Of a stretch of DNA of 64,000 nt, positions 51,936-59,817 are shown piece after piece. A program made the position numbers and the translations under genes. Below the pieces are notes generated by a model, which saw nothing but the letters and a program-made list of their open reading frames with translations, ran no database searches and was not told the DNA's origin. Location: positions 17,292-81,291 of the forward strand of contig CBFCZV010000007.1 of the NCBI GenBank assembly GCA_965602855.1, in the 5' to 3' direction. Position 1 is the stretch's first letter; each line of letters begins with the position of its first letter. The stretch is from LH-M37 sp965602855 (GTDB lineage Bacteria > Pseudomonadota > Gammaproteobacteria > SZUA-229).

Positions 51936-51977
51936 AAGCAATAAAAAAGCCCTCTTCGGAGGGCTTTTTTATTGCTT
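51936..51977. terminator. Perfect bidirectional terminator
   Basis: A stem of 19 perfect pairs (core AAAAAAGCCCTC/GAGGGCTTTTTT, extended by AAGCAAT/ATTGCTT) closed by a TTCG tetraloop. The A tract on one side and T tract on the other make it work in both directions, ending the lipase (+) and rdgB (-) transcripts. Confidence 0.95.
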
Positions 51978-51992
51978 CAAGAATAGTAAAGA

Positions 51993-52607
51993 TTAAATAA
52001 ATCTATGAGTCTTAAATTCTTCTAGCATAGCCTGTAGTGCTAAAGCACGGTGGCTGATTTTATTTTTTTCTTCCATGGCTAGTTCACCACTAGCACAATC
52101 GTGCGTTGGTACGTAGAAAATAGGATCGTAACCAAAACCACCATCACCCAGAGGTGCTTCCAGAATACGTCCTTCCCAACTTGCCTGGGTAATGATGGGT
52201 ACAGGATCATTATGGTGACGCATGAATACCAGTAAACACCAGTAACGAGCTGTGCGTTCAGCTTCGGGTACACCCTGTAGTTCTCCTAACATTTTATTAT
52301 TGTTATCGAGGTCACTGGCACCTTCGCCGGCGTAGCGTGCGGAATAAACTCCGGGACGTGCATCGAGGGCATCGACTTCAATACCTGAGTCATCGGAGAT
52401 CGCAGGCAGGCCAGTGAGTTCGGCTGCATGGCGTGCTTTGATAATCGCGTTCTCGACAAAGGTGGTGCCGGTCTCTGGCACTTCGGGTACGTTGAAGTCC
52501 GATTGTGGAACTACTTCGATACCGCAGCCGGCAAACAGTTTATTGATTTCTCGAACCTTGCCGGCATTGCCGCTGGCGAGTACGATTTTGCTAATTTTTT
52601 CTGACAT
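51993..52607 (-). CDS. rdgB: XTP/dITP diphosphatase (RdgB/HAM1)
   Basis: Protein of 204 aa that hydrolyses non-canonical purine triphosphates (dITP, XTP) to keep them out of DNA. The family motifs are ASGNAGKVREI at the N-terminus, GTTFVENAIIKARHAA, LPAISDDSGIEVDAL and GVYSARYAGEGASD, FGYDPIFYVP and KNKISHRALAL. The ATG at 52605-52607 has GGAGG before it, located inside the end of rph; the spacing to the rph stop is one base, so the genes are coupled. Confidence 0.95.
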   Translation of the reverse strand: MSEKISKIVLASGNAGKVREINKLFAGCGIEVVPQSDFNVPEVPETGTTFVENAIIKARHAAELTGLPAISDDSGIEVDALDARPGVYSARYAGEGASDLDNNNKMLGELQGVPEAERTARYWCLLVFMRHHNDPVPIITQASWEGRILEAPLGDGGFGYDPIFYVPTHDCASGELAMEEKNKISHRALALQAMLEEFKTHRFI

Positions 52608-52608
52608 C

Positions 52609-53325
52609 TCAGGCCTCCAGTGCGGCACTTTGTGCTTCAAATAATTCTTTGATACCTTTTTCAGCCAGTTCCAGCATGGCGTTGAGTTCGTCACGATTGT
52701 AGGCGTGGCCTTCGGCAGTACCTTGAACTTCGATAAAACCGTTGGTGTTGTTCATTACCACGTTCATATCAGTTTCGGCATTAGAGTCTTCGGCGTAATC
52801 AAGATCGAGGACGGGTGTGCCATTAAAAATACCCACAGAAACAGAACCAATCTGATGATGCAAAGGATCTTTTTTAACCAGACCTTTTTCCATCAGGTGT
52901 TGTACTGCATCGTGTAGCGCGACCCATGCGCCGGTGATGCTGGCAGTGCGGGTGCCGCCGTCAGCCTGGATTACATCGCAGTCCAGACTGATGGTGTTTT
53001 CGCCAAGAGCTTCAAGGTCGATAGCTGCGCGTAATGAGCGACCAATCAAACGCTGGATTTCCATGGTGCGGCCACCCTGTTTACCACCAGTTGCTTCGCG
53101 TCTCATGCGATTGCCGGTGGAGCGGGGCAACATACCGTATTCAGCTGTCACCCAGCCCTGCCCTTTGCCGCGCAAAAAACCAGGGACTCTGTTTTCAACC
53201 GAAGCGGTGCAAATGACCTTTGTATCGCCAAACTCGATCAGTACGGAACCTTCAGCATGTTTGGTGTAGTTACGGGTAATGTTGATTTTGCGCATTTCGT
53301 CGGGGGCGCGCTTGCTTGGTCTCAT
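52609..53325 (-). CDS. rph: Ribonuclease PH
   Basis: Phosphorolytic 3' exoribonuclease of 238 aa that trims tRNA 3' ends. MRPSKRAPDEMRKI, NYTKHAEGSVLIEFGDTKVI, GWVTAEYGMLPRSTGNR, RLIGRSLRAAIDL and DADGGTR-like QADGGTRTASITGAW match the family along its whole length. No truncation of the C-terminus, unlike E. coli K-12 rph-1. It is upstream of and coupled to rdgB, a common gene pair, and divergent from yicC, as in many gammaproteobacteria. Confidence 0.96.
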   Translation of the reverse strand: MRPSKRAPDEMRKINITRNYTKHAEGSVLIEFGDTKVICTASVENRVPGFLRGKGQGWVTAEYGMLPRSTGNRMRREATGGKQGGRTMEIQRLIGRSLRAAIDLEALGENTISLDCDVIQADGGTRTASITGAWVALHDAVQHLMEKGLVKKDPLHHQIGSVSVGIFNGTPVLDLDYAEDSNAETDMNVVMNNTNGFIEVQGTAEGHAYNRDELNAMLELAEKGIKELFEAQSAALEA

Positions 53326-53435
53326 GATTGGGTCCCGTAGGTGGTTGTAAAGAATTGCGCGAATTATACATGGCTTGAGTGTGACTTGCTCTGTAGGTGG
53401 CGTGCTAGACTTTGAAGATTGATTAGGAGAATTTA

Positions 53436-54302
53436 ATGATTAAAAGCATGACTGCGTTTGCGCGTTGCCAGAGCACTGAAGCCTTCGGCACCTTAACCTT
53501 GGAGCTGCGTTCGGTGAATCATCGTTATCTGGATATTCATATGCGCCTGCCGGATGAGCTGCGTGGTATGGAAGGGCGCTATCGTGAGTTGATCAATACA
53601 GACTTGAGTCGCGGTAAACTGGAGTGCTGCCTGCGTTTTGACGCTGAAGCGTCAGTCGAGGGTGGTGTAGAAATAAATAATGATTTTGCTAAATCTATGA
53701 CCCGTGCCTGTGAGAAGCTGAATTCGACATTGCATCAGTCTTCGGTGATCAATGTGGTCGATATTCTGAAATGGCCGGGCGTAGTCAAAGAAGCAACGCT
53801 GGATATGAAACCGGTTGCGGAGGCCAGTGAGGCGCTGTTCAAACAGGCGTTGGATGAGTTGGTGAGTAATCGAGAACGTGAAGGTGAACGACTGAAAGAT
53901 TTGATCGTGCAGCGTTGTGTTGTGGTGGCGGCTATTGTTTTACAGGTGCGCGAGCAAATGCCGGAAATCCGTGACAATCATCGTCAGAAAATTTTATCGA
54001 GATTTGAAGAATTGAAAGCCGAGCCAGATATGGATCGACTGGAGCAGGAACTGGTTTATCTGGTACAGAAAATGGATGTGGATGAGGAACTTGATCGACT
54101 GGATGCGCATATTGAAGAGTTGAGAGATGTGCTTGGTCGTGATGAAGCGATTGGTCGCCGACTGGATTTTTTAATGCAGGAATTGAATCGCGAAGCCAAT
54201 ACCCTGGGTTCAAAATCGGCTGATATTAGAATGACGCAGGCATCAGTAGAATTAAAAGTGCTGATTGAACAGATGCGTGAACAGATTCAGAATGTCGAGT
54301 AA
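53436..54302 (+). CDS. yicC: YicC family endoribonuclease-like protein
   Basis: Protein of 288 aa, the usual length. MIKSMTAFARCQ at the start, LELRSVNHRYLDIHMRLP, and the C-terminal LDFLMQELNREANTLGSKS are diagnostic for YicC/YloC. Recent work assigns the family endoribonuclease activity linked to small-RNA turnover in E. coli. It is divergent from rph. TAGGAGAA lies just before the ATG. Confidence 0.93.
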   Translation: MIKSMTAFARCQSTEAFGTLTLELRSVNHRYLDIHMRLPDELRGMEGRYRELINTDLSRGKLECCLRFDAEASVEGGVEINNDFAKSMTRACEKLNSTLHQSSVINVVDILKWPGVVKEATLDMKPVAEASEALFKQALDELVSNREREGERLKDLIVQRCVVVAAIVLQVREQMPEIRDNHRQKILSRFEELKAEPDMDRLEQELVYLVQKMDVDEELDRLDAHIEELRDVLGRDEAIGRRLDFLMQELNREANTLGSKSADIRMTQASVELKVLIEQMREQIQNVE

Positions 54303-54316
54303 CTGGGTAGTTGCAG

Positions 54317-54598
54317 CTAAAAAGCATCCATTTCGATAAAGGCGACACCGACACCATCGATAGAGAGGCGAACAATAATGGCATCGACTTCAGTGTCTGC
54401 ATTGTTGCTCAGTGGGTCATCATATTTGATGTGTACCATTTCACCCAGAGGGAAATCTGAAGGAGAGTTGGTGCTGAGAAACATGCCGCCTCCGGAGATG
54501 TCGCGTGTTTGCATGGTTTGTGGTTCATTTTCCATCAGCGTGAGGTTGACGTCGATTTGAATATCATGCCGTTCATATCTGCGATTGTTTTCACTCAT
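54317..54598 (-). CDS. PilZ-domain protein
   Basis: Protein of 93 aa consisting of one PilZ domain. RRYERHDI supplies the RxxxR motif and DISGGGMFL the (D/N)xSxxG motif, so it should bind cyclic di-GMP. It has no output domain, so it probably acts by binding a partner. Together with the diguanylate cyclase at 1.6 kb it shows that the strain uses cyclic di-GMP signalling. It converges with yicC. Confidence 0.88.
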   Translation of the reverse strand: MSENNRRYERHDIQIDVNLTLMENEPQTMQTRDISGGGMFLSTNSPSDFPLGEMVHIKYDDPLSNNADTEVDAIIVRLSIDGVGVAFIEMDAF

Positions 54599-54722
54599 TT
54601 TAACTAACCTTGTTTGGTGCGCAATATCACAATCATACCGCGCATTGAGAAAAAAATCAGTCTGTATTAGATAAAGTTTTTAGATTATATTGTCTACATG
54701 TTAATTATTCATTGGGTGCAAT

Positions 54723-55493
54723 GTGCGACTTGATATCATCATATTATTAGCGGGTTTATTTACTGCACAAATCGTACAGGCTTCTGACCTTGTGCGTGAA
54801 AAACAGCTGGCTGAGCAAAATGAGGAATTGATTTTTGATGGTGATGTGATTTATCTGGAAAGTACGGGTCATGAGTTCATGAACGTATACATGCAAACTG
54901 AGGCTGAGGATGTGAAGGGCGCCGCGATCATTCTGCACGGACGTGGTTATCATCCAGATTGGGAGAAGGTCGTCAGGCCTTTGCGTATAGGGCTGACTGA
55001 ACAGGGCTGGGATACGCTTTCAATGCAGATGCCAGTGCTGGAAAAACAGGCCAGGTATTATGATTACGTGCCTGTTTTCCCAGAAGCATTTCCACGTATC
55101 GAGGCGGGTATCGATTATTTAAAAGCAGAAGGCTATAAAAAAATTGTATTGATTGCGCACAGTTGTAGCGTACACATGGTCATGGCGTGGGTCGATGCCG
55201 GACGTTTTCGTGATATCGAAGCTTTTGTTGGTATTGGTATGGGCGCAACTGATTATAAACAGCCGATGGCTAAACCAATGCCACTGGATAAATTATCAGT
55301 ACCAATTCTTGATGTTTATGGTGAATCAGAATATTCCGCTGTTATTACTGGCGCAGATCAGCGACTTGATTTTATTGAGCAGGCTGGCAATGAAAAGTCT
55401 GATCAAATCAGCGTGCCCGGTGCAGATCATTATTTTACAGAGAAAGGTTATGCCTTACTGGAAGTGGTTGGTAAATGGATGCAGGGACTGTGA
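54723..55493 (+). CDS. Exported alpha/beta-hydrolase-like protein (DUF3530-like)
   Basis: Protein of 256 aa with a signal peptide (IIILLAGLFTAQIVQA). It has an alpha/beta-hydrolase fold: AAIILHGRGYHPDW (oxyanion strand), IVLIAHSCSVHMVM (nucleophile elbow SxSxx with AHSCS instead of GxSxG), DVYGESEY and PGADHYF (His). It looks like DUF3530, whose function is unknown. The start is GTG. It is upstream of, and overlaps, the MFS/acyltransferase gene, so both may act on phospholipids or surface lipids. Confidence 0.78.
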   Translation: MRLDIIILLAGLFTAQIVQASDLVREKQLAEQNEELIFDGDVIYLESTGHEFMNVYMQTEAEDVKGAAIILHGRGYHPDWEKVVRPLRIGLTEQGWDTLSMQMPVLEKQARYYDYVPVFPEAFPRIEAGIDYLKAEGYKKIVLIAHSCSVHMVMAWVDAGRFRDIEAFVGIGMGATDYKQPMAKPMPLDKLSVPILDVYGESEYSAVITGADQRLDFIEQAGNEKSDQISVPGADHYFTEKGYALLEVVGKWMQGL

Positions 55494-57382
55494 CCGATAA
55501 CAAAGAAAAGCGTGTAGACAACCAGTTTGGTTTATTAAAGCAAAGACGCTTTCTGCCGTTTTTTATGACCCAGTTTCTGGGCGCGTTTAATGATAATGTT
55601 TTTAAAAATGCATTGATCATTCTTATCGCATTTCAGGGCGTTCAGCTCAGTGGTGGGGAAGCTAATGTTGATTTGCTGACCAATTTAAGCGCAGGCCTGT
55701 TCATTCTTCCCTTCTTTATATTTTCTGCAACCGCAGGGCAATGGATTGATAAAAATGAGAAGTCTCAATCCATTCGATTAATCAAGTTAATGGAAATTGT
55801 GATCATGCTGGGCGCGGCATATGCGTTTTACATTGGATTAATCTATATCCTGATTGCATTGCTGTTTTTAATGGGCACACAATCTACATTTTTTGGCCCA
55901 GCAAAATATAGTTATATTCCGCAGCATCTTGATGCTACCGAACTGGTCGCTGGTAACGCACTGGTGCAATCAGGCACCTTTGTCGCAATCCTGATTGGCA
56001 CCATGATGGGCGGAATACTTATCGCCGATGATGATGGCCGGCAGTGGGTCGCAATCGCCATCGTTGTGCTGGCGGTGCTAGGTTATCTATCAAGTAGATT
56101 TATTCCTGATACTCCATCGCTGGAACCAGAGTTAAAAATAAATCGGAATCCGTTTACTGAAACCTGGCGAAATATTGCATTTATACACAAAGACCGAATT
56201 GTGTTTTTATCGGTGCTAGGCATTTCATGGTTCTGGTTTTTAGGTGCGACTTATCTTGTGCAGCTGCCCAATTACACCAAAACAACACTGGCGGGCAACG
56301 AGCAGGTGGTTACCTTGCTGCTCACTTTTTTTACACTGGGCATTGGTGGTGGTTCTTTATTGTGTAACTGGCTGTCCGGTCAAAAAGTTGAACTGGGTCT
56401 GGTGCCATTTGGTTCGATTGGCCTGACTATTTTTGGTATTGATTTATATTTTGCCAGACCTGAAGTTGTGCAACCGGTGTTAATTGGTGTTTCTGAATTT
56501 ATTGCAAACCCCGGCAGTATTCGAATTATTATTGATGTGTTATTTATTGGCTTGTTCGGTGGTTTTTACATCGTACCTTTGTTTTCTTTGATACAGCAAA
56601 GAAGTGAGCCGCGGCATTTATCAAGAATTATCGCGGGTAATAATATATTCAATGCGCTATTGATGGTGATGTCTGCGGTCATGGCGATTGTGTTGTTGGG
56701 TTTGGGCGTTTCTATCGCTGAATTACTTGTGATTGTAGCTGTGCTCAATGCGATTGTGGCATTGTATATTTATACTTTGGTGCCTGAGTTTTTTATGCGC
56801 TTTATCGTCTGGATGCTGATCCATTCCGTTTATCACGTGCGCAAACAAGGGCTGGATAACATTCCAGAAAAAGGTGCCGCGGTGATGGTCTGCAATCATG
56901 TCAGCTACGTAGATGCTTTGATCATCGCTGGCTGCATTCGGCGGCCAATGCGTTTTGTTATGCATTACAAAATTTATAATCTGCCGGTGTTAAATTTTGT
57001 ATTCAGAACGGCGGGTGCAATACCGATTGCGGGCAAGCATGAGAACCCTGAATTGATGGAACAGGCCTTTGCTGAAATTGAACAGGCTTTGAATCAGGGT
57101 GATCTGGTTTGTATTTTCCCTGAAGGCAAATTAACTCGAAATGGAAAAATGAATAAGTTCCGTCCCGGTGTCGAGCAGATTTTACAAACAACCCCCGTGC
57201 CAGTTGTTCCAATGGCATTGAACGGTTTGTGGGGCAGCGCCTTTAGTCGGCATCCATCGAATATTATTTTCAGAATTTTAAAAGGTATCCGTTCAAGTGT
57301 TGAGTTGACGGTAGCGCCATCGTTGAAGGAAGAGTCCGCGCAGGAATTACAGCATCAGGTTGAGAAGCTGGTGACGAAATAG
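55475..57382 (+). CDS. MFS transporter (LplT-like) fused to a PlsC-type acyltransferase
   Basis: Fusion of 635 aa. Residues ~15-430 are a 12-segment major facilitator resembling LplT (lysophospholipid flippase: FLGAFNDNVFKNALIIL, STFFGPAKYSYIP). Residues ~435-635 are a PlsC-type acyltransferase: NHVSYVDALI (HX4D), FRTAGAIPI, FPEGKLTRNG and VPMALNGLW. It is like E. coli LplT-Aas without the acyl-ACP synthetase part, suggesting uptake and re-acylation of lysophospholipids. The ATG at 55475 overlaps the upstream gene by 19 bases; a GTG at 55490 overlapping its TGA stop is a plausible alternative. Confidence 0.88.
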   Translation: MDAGTVTDNKEKRVDNQFGLLKQRRFLPFFMTQFLGAFNDNVFKNALIILIAFQGVQLSGGEANVDLLTNLSAGLFILPFFIFSATAGQWIDKNEKSQSIRLIKLMEIVIMLGAAYAFYIGLIYILIALLFLMGTQSTFFGPAKYSYIPQHLDATELVAGNALVQSGTFVAILIGTMMGGILIADDDGRQWVAIAIVVLAVLGYLSSRFIPDTPSLEPELKINRNPFTETWRNIAFIHKDRIVFLSVLGISWFWFLGATYLVQLPNYTKTTLAGNEQVVTLLLTFFTLGIGGGSLLCNWLSGQKVELGLVPFGSIGLTIFGIDLYFARPEVVQPVLIGVSEFIANPGSIRIIIDVLFIGLFGGFYIVPLFSLIQQRSEPRHLSRIIAGNNIFNALLMVMSAVMAIVLLGLGVSIAELLVIVAVLNAIVALYIYTLVPEFFMRFIVWMLIHSVYHVRKQGLDNIPEKGAAVMVCNHVSYVDALIIAGCIRRPMRFVMHYKIYNLPVLNFVFRTAGAIPIAGKHENPELMEQAFAEIEQALNQGDLVCIFPEGKLTRNGKMNKFRPGVEQILQTTPVPVVPMALNGLWGSAFSRHPSNIIFRILKGIRSSVELTVAPSLKEESAQELQHQVEKLVTK

Positions 57383-57391
57383 CTTTACCGC

Positions 57392-57982
57392 TTATTCAGG
57401 CTTTAATTCCATGGCTATGGCTTTGATACCATTTTGTTGTAGCTGATCAATTTTGTCATACAGGTCATTGCTCTGACTGTAGGGGCCTATGCGCACACGA
57501 TGCCAGGGCGTGCTGTTAACGGTGACGCTCTGGATGTTGGCCTGAAAGCCGAGTAAAGCCAGACTAGCTTTGAGTTTTTCGGCATCATTTTTATTTTTAA
57601 ATGAGCCTGCCTGCAAGACGTATTGTTTATTGTCTTCAGCTACGCTACCTGCGGGACGTTTTTCTGGTGGCTGTGTTTCTGAGGCAGGAATAAATACTTC
57701 AAGCTCTGGCAAAATCGTATAGAAGTTAAATTTGGGTTCGCCTTTGTCAGAAGGCGTTTTTTTATCGCTGCTGTCTGTTGTTACTTCATCAGCGCGTTTT
57801 TTTATTTTATTTAGTTCTTTCTGTACTGCCGCGCCAAAGTTAGCTGTTACGTCTGGCTGCTTATCAAGATAAACCAGTAATGCAACAAAAAGACCAATGG
57901 CTAAACCACCTAATAGCCAGACAAAACCGGGCATTGGTTTTTTTTCTCGGCCATCGCCTCTGCTTTTATAATCGCCTGGCAT
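57392..57982 (-). CDS. SPOR-domain protein (FtsN-like)
   Basis: Protein of 196 aa. A short basic cytoplasmic start, one membrane segment (FVWLLGGLAIGLFVALLVYL), a linker, then a C-terminal SPOR domain (QYVLQAGSFKNKNDAEKLK, WHRVRIGPYSQ). SPOR domains bind denuded peptidoglycan at the division septum, as in FtsN. The conserved argS-ftsN gene order supports an FtsN-like role in division. Its ATG overlaps the argS stop (TAATG). Confidence 0.88.
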   Translation of the reverse strand: MPGDYKSRGDGREKKPMPGFVWLLGGLAIGLFVALLVYLDKQPDVTANFGAAVQKELNKIKKRADEVTTDSSDKKTPSDKGEPKFNFYTILPELEVFIPASETQPPEKRPAGSVAEDNKQYVLQAGSFKNKNDAEKLKASLALLGFQANIQSVTVNSTPWHRVRIGPYSQSNDLYDKIDQLQQNGIKAIAMELKPE

Positions 57983-59748
57983 TACATCGACTCCGGAGCG
58001 CTCACGCCGAGCAGGGTCAATCCGTTATGGATAACTTGCTGGGTAGCAAGAATCAAATTAAGTCGGGCATTACGCATGGTTTCATCTTCAACGATAAAAT
58101 AATGCGCGTTGTAATAAGTGTGGAAAAGGTTTGCCAGATCACGCAAATAATGAACCAGCGTGTGCGGCTCTGCATTGAGTGCCGATTTTTCGATGATATC
58201 CGGATAAGCAGAAAGTTTGGTGATCAACTCTGTTTCGTGTGACTCGGTGAGTTTCGCCAGATTGTCATTACCCGCATCAATATCGTGTTGCAGATTTTTT
58301 TCTTTCAGCTGATTAAATACGCTGCAAACACGTGCGTGCGCGTATTGAATATAATAAACAGGGTTGTCGTTGCTTTGCGATTTTGCAAGATCAAGATCGA
58401 AGTCCATATGCTGTTCGCACTTGCGCATCACATAAAAGAAACGCGCTGCATCGTTGCCGACTTCTTCGCGCAGTTCGCGCAGGGTCACGAAGGAGCCAGA
58501 ACGGGTAGACATTGGCACACGTTCACTACCACGATACAAAATGGCAAATTGCACTAACAAAACATCCAGTTTGTTTTCGTCTTCGCCGAGTGCTTTGATG
58601 GCGGCTTTTACGCGTGGTACATAACCGTGGTGATCCGCGCCCCAGATGTTAATTACGCGTTCATAACCACGTTGGAATTTATCCATGTGATAGGCGATGT
58701 CGGATGCAAAGTAAGTGGACTGACCATTGTCGCGAATCACCACGCGATCTTTTTCATCACCAAAGTCGGTGGATTTAAACCAGAGCGCACCTTTTTCTTC
58801 GTAGATGTGTCCGGCGGCCTGTAGTTGTTCAACTGCGGTGTTGATTAAATCGCGTTGTTCCAGAGTTTTTTCTGAGTACCAGTTTTCGAAGCGCACGCCG
58901 AAGCCTTCGAGGTCATCGCGGATGTCAGCAAGAATGCTGTCGAGACCTGCGTTAAAAATAGTGAGATAAGCCGCGTCACCGAGTAAGTCCTGAGCGCGCT
59001 CAATCAATCCATCGATATGTAATTCTTTGTCACCATCTTCAGCGGGTTCGTCGGGGTGAATGTCGTGCATCACGGTATCGGCTTTGAAAACAAAAGCAGC
59101 GCCGTGATCTGCCTTGAGCTGGCGAGCAATGTCAAAAATGTAAGCGTCGCTTTTGTAACCATTGCTGGGGAATTCAAATTCGATATCGTGTTCCTGCAAA
59201 TAACGCAACCAGATGCTGGTGGCAAGAATGTTCATCTGGCGACCGGCATCATTGACATAATATTCGCAATCAACATCGAAACCAGCGGCACGCATTAATG
59301 AGGCGACTGAAGCACCGTAAGCCGCGCCGCGACCATGACCGACGTGCAGTGGCCCCGTCGGGTTGGCAGAAACAAATTCAACCTGGACTTTTTTGCCTGC
59401 ACCGATGCTGGAAAGACCGAAGTCTTCGTTCTGTACCAGAATCACTTTAATTACATTATTAGAGGTATCAGCAGAAACAAAAAAGTTAATAAAGCCGGGG
59501 CCTGCGATTTCAGTCTTATCCAGCTCGGCATCTTCGGGCAGGGCATCACAAATCATCTGCGCTAAATCACGAGGTGGTTTGCCTGCCGCCTTCGCCAGAG
59601 TCAGGGCAACATTGCAGGCGAAATCGCCATGACTGGAATCCCTGGTGCGGGTCACTTGAATATTGGGTGCAACGGAAGCGTCGAGCGTGCCGTTCTCAAT
59701 CAGAGTGTTGAGCGCCTGTCTGATCAGGTCTTCAATTTTATGTTTCAT
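57982..59748 (-). CDS. argS: Arginyl-tRNA synthetase
   Basis: Class I aminoacyl-tRNA synthetase of 588 aa that joins arginine to tRNA-Arg. The HIGH motif is HVGH (135-138) in SANPTGPLHVGHGRGA; the KMSKS equivalent is VPMSTRSGSFVTL. The N-terminal additional domain and the C-terminal DALR anticodon domain (YYIQYAHARVCSVFNQL ... HYFIVEDETMRNARLNLI) are complete. It lies upstream of the SPOR gene and downstream of priA on the same strand. Confidence 0.97.
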   Translation of the reverse strand: MKHKIEDLIRQALNTLIENGTLDASVAPNIQVTRTRDSSHGDFACNVALTLAKAAGKPPRDLAQMICDALPEDAELDKTEIAGPGFINFFVSADTSNNVIKVILVQNEDFGLSSIGAGKKVQVEFVSANPTGPLHVGHGRGAAYGASVASLMRAAGFDVDCEYYVNDAGRQMNILATSIWLRYLQEHDIEFEFPSNGYKSDAYIFDIARQLKADHGAAFVFKADTVMHDIHPDEPAEDGDKELHIDGLIERAQDLLGDAAYLTIFNAGLDSILADIRDDLEGFGVRFENWYSEKTLEQRDLINTAVEQLQAAGHIYEEKGALWFKSTDFGDEKDRVVIRDNGQSTYFASDIAYHMDKFQRGYERVINIWGADHHGYVPRVKAAIKALGEDENKLDVLLVQFAILYRGSERVPMSTRSGSFVTLRELREEVGNDAARFFYVMRKCEQHMDFDLDLAKSQSNDNPVYYIQYAHARVCSVFNQLKEKNLQHDIDAGNDNLAKLTESHETELITKLSAYPDIIEKSALNAEPHTLVHYLRDLANLFHTYYNAHYFIVEDETMRNARLNLILATQQVIHNGLTLLGVSAPESM

Positions 59749-59817
59749 TTATTGCCAGTACTGTACTAATTGGAAGCTAATTTTACACGTTGAGAGCGGT
59801 TGTGTGGGCAACTCGGT

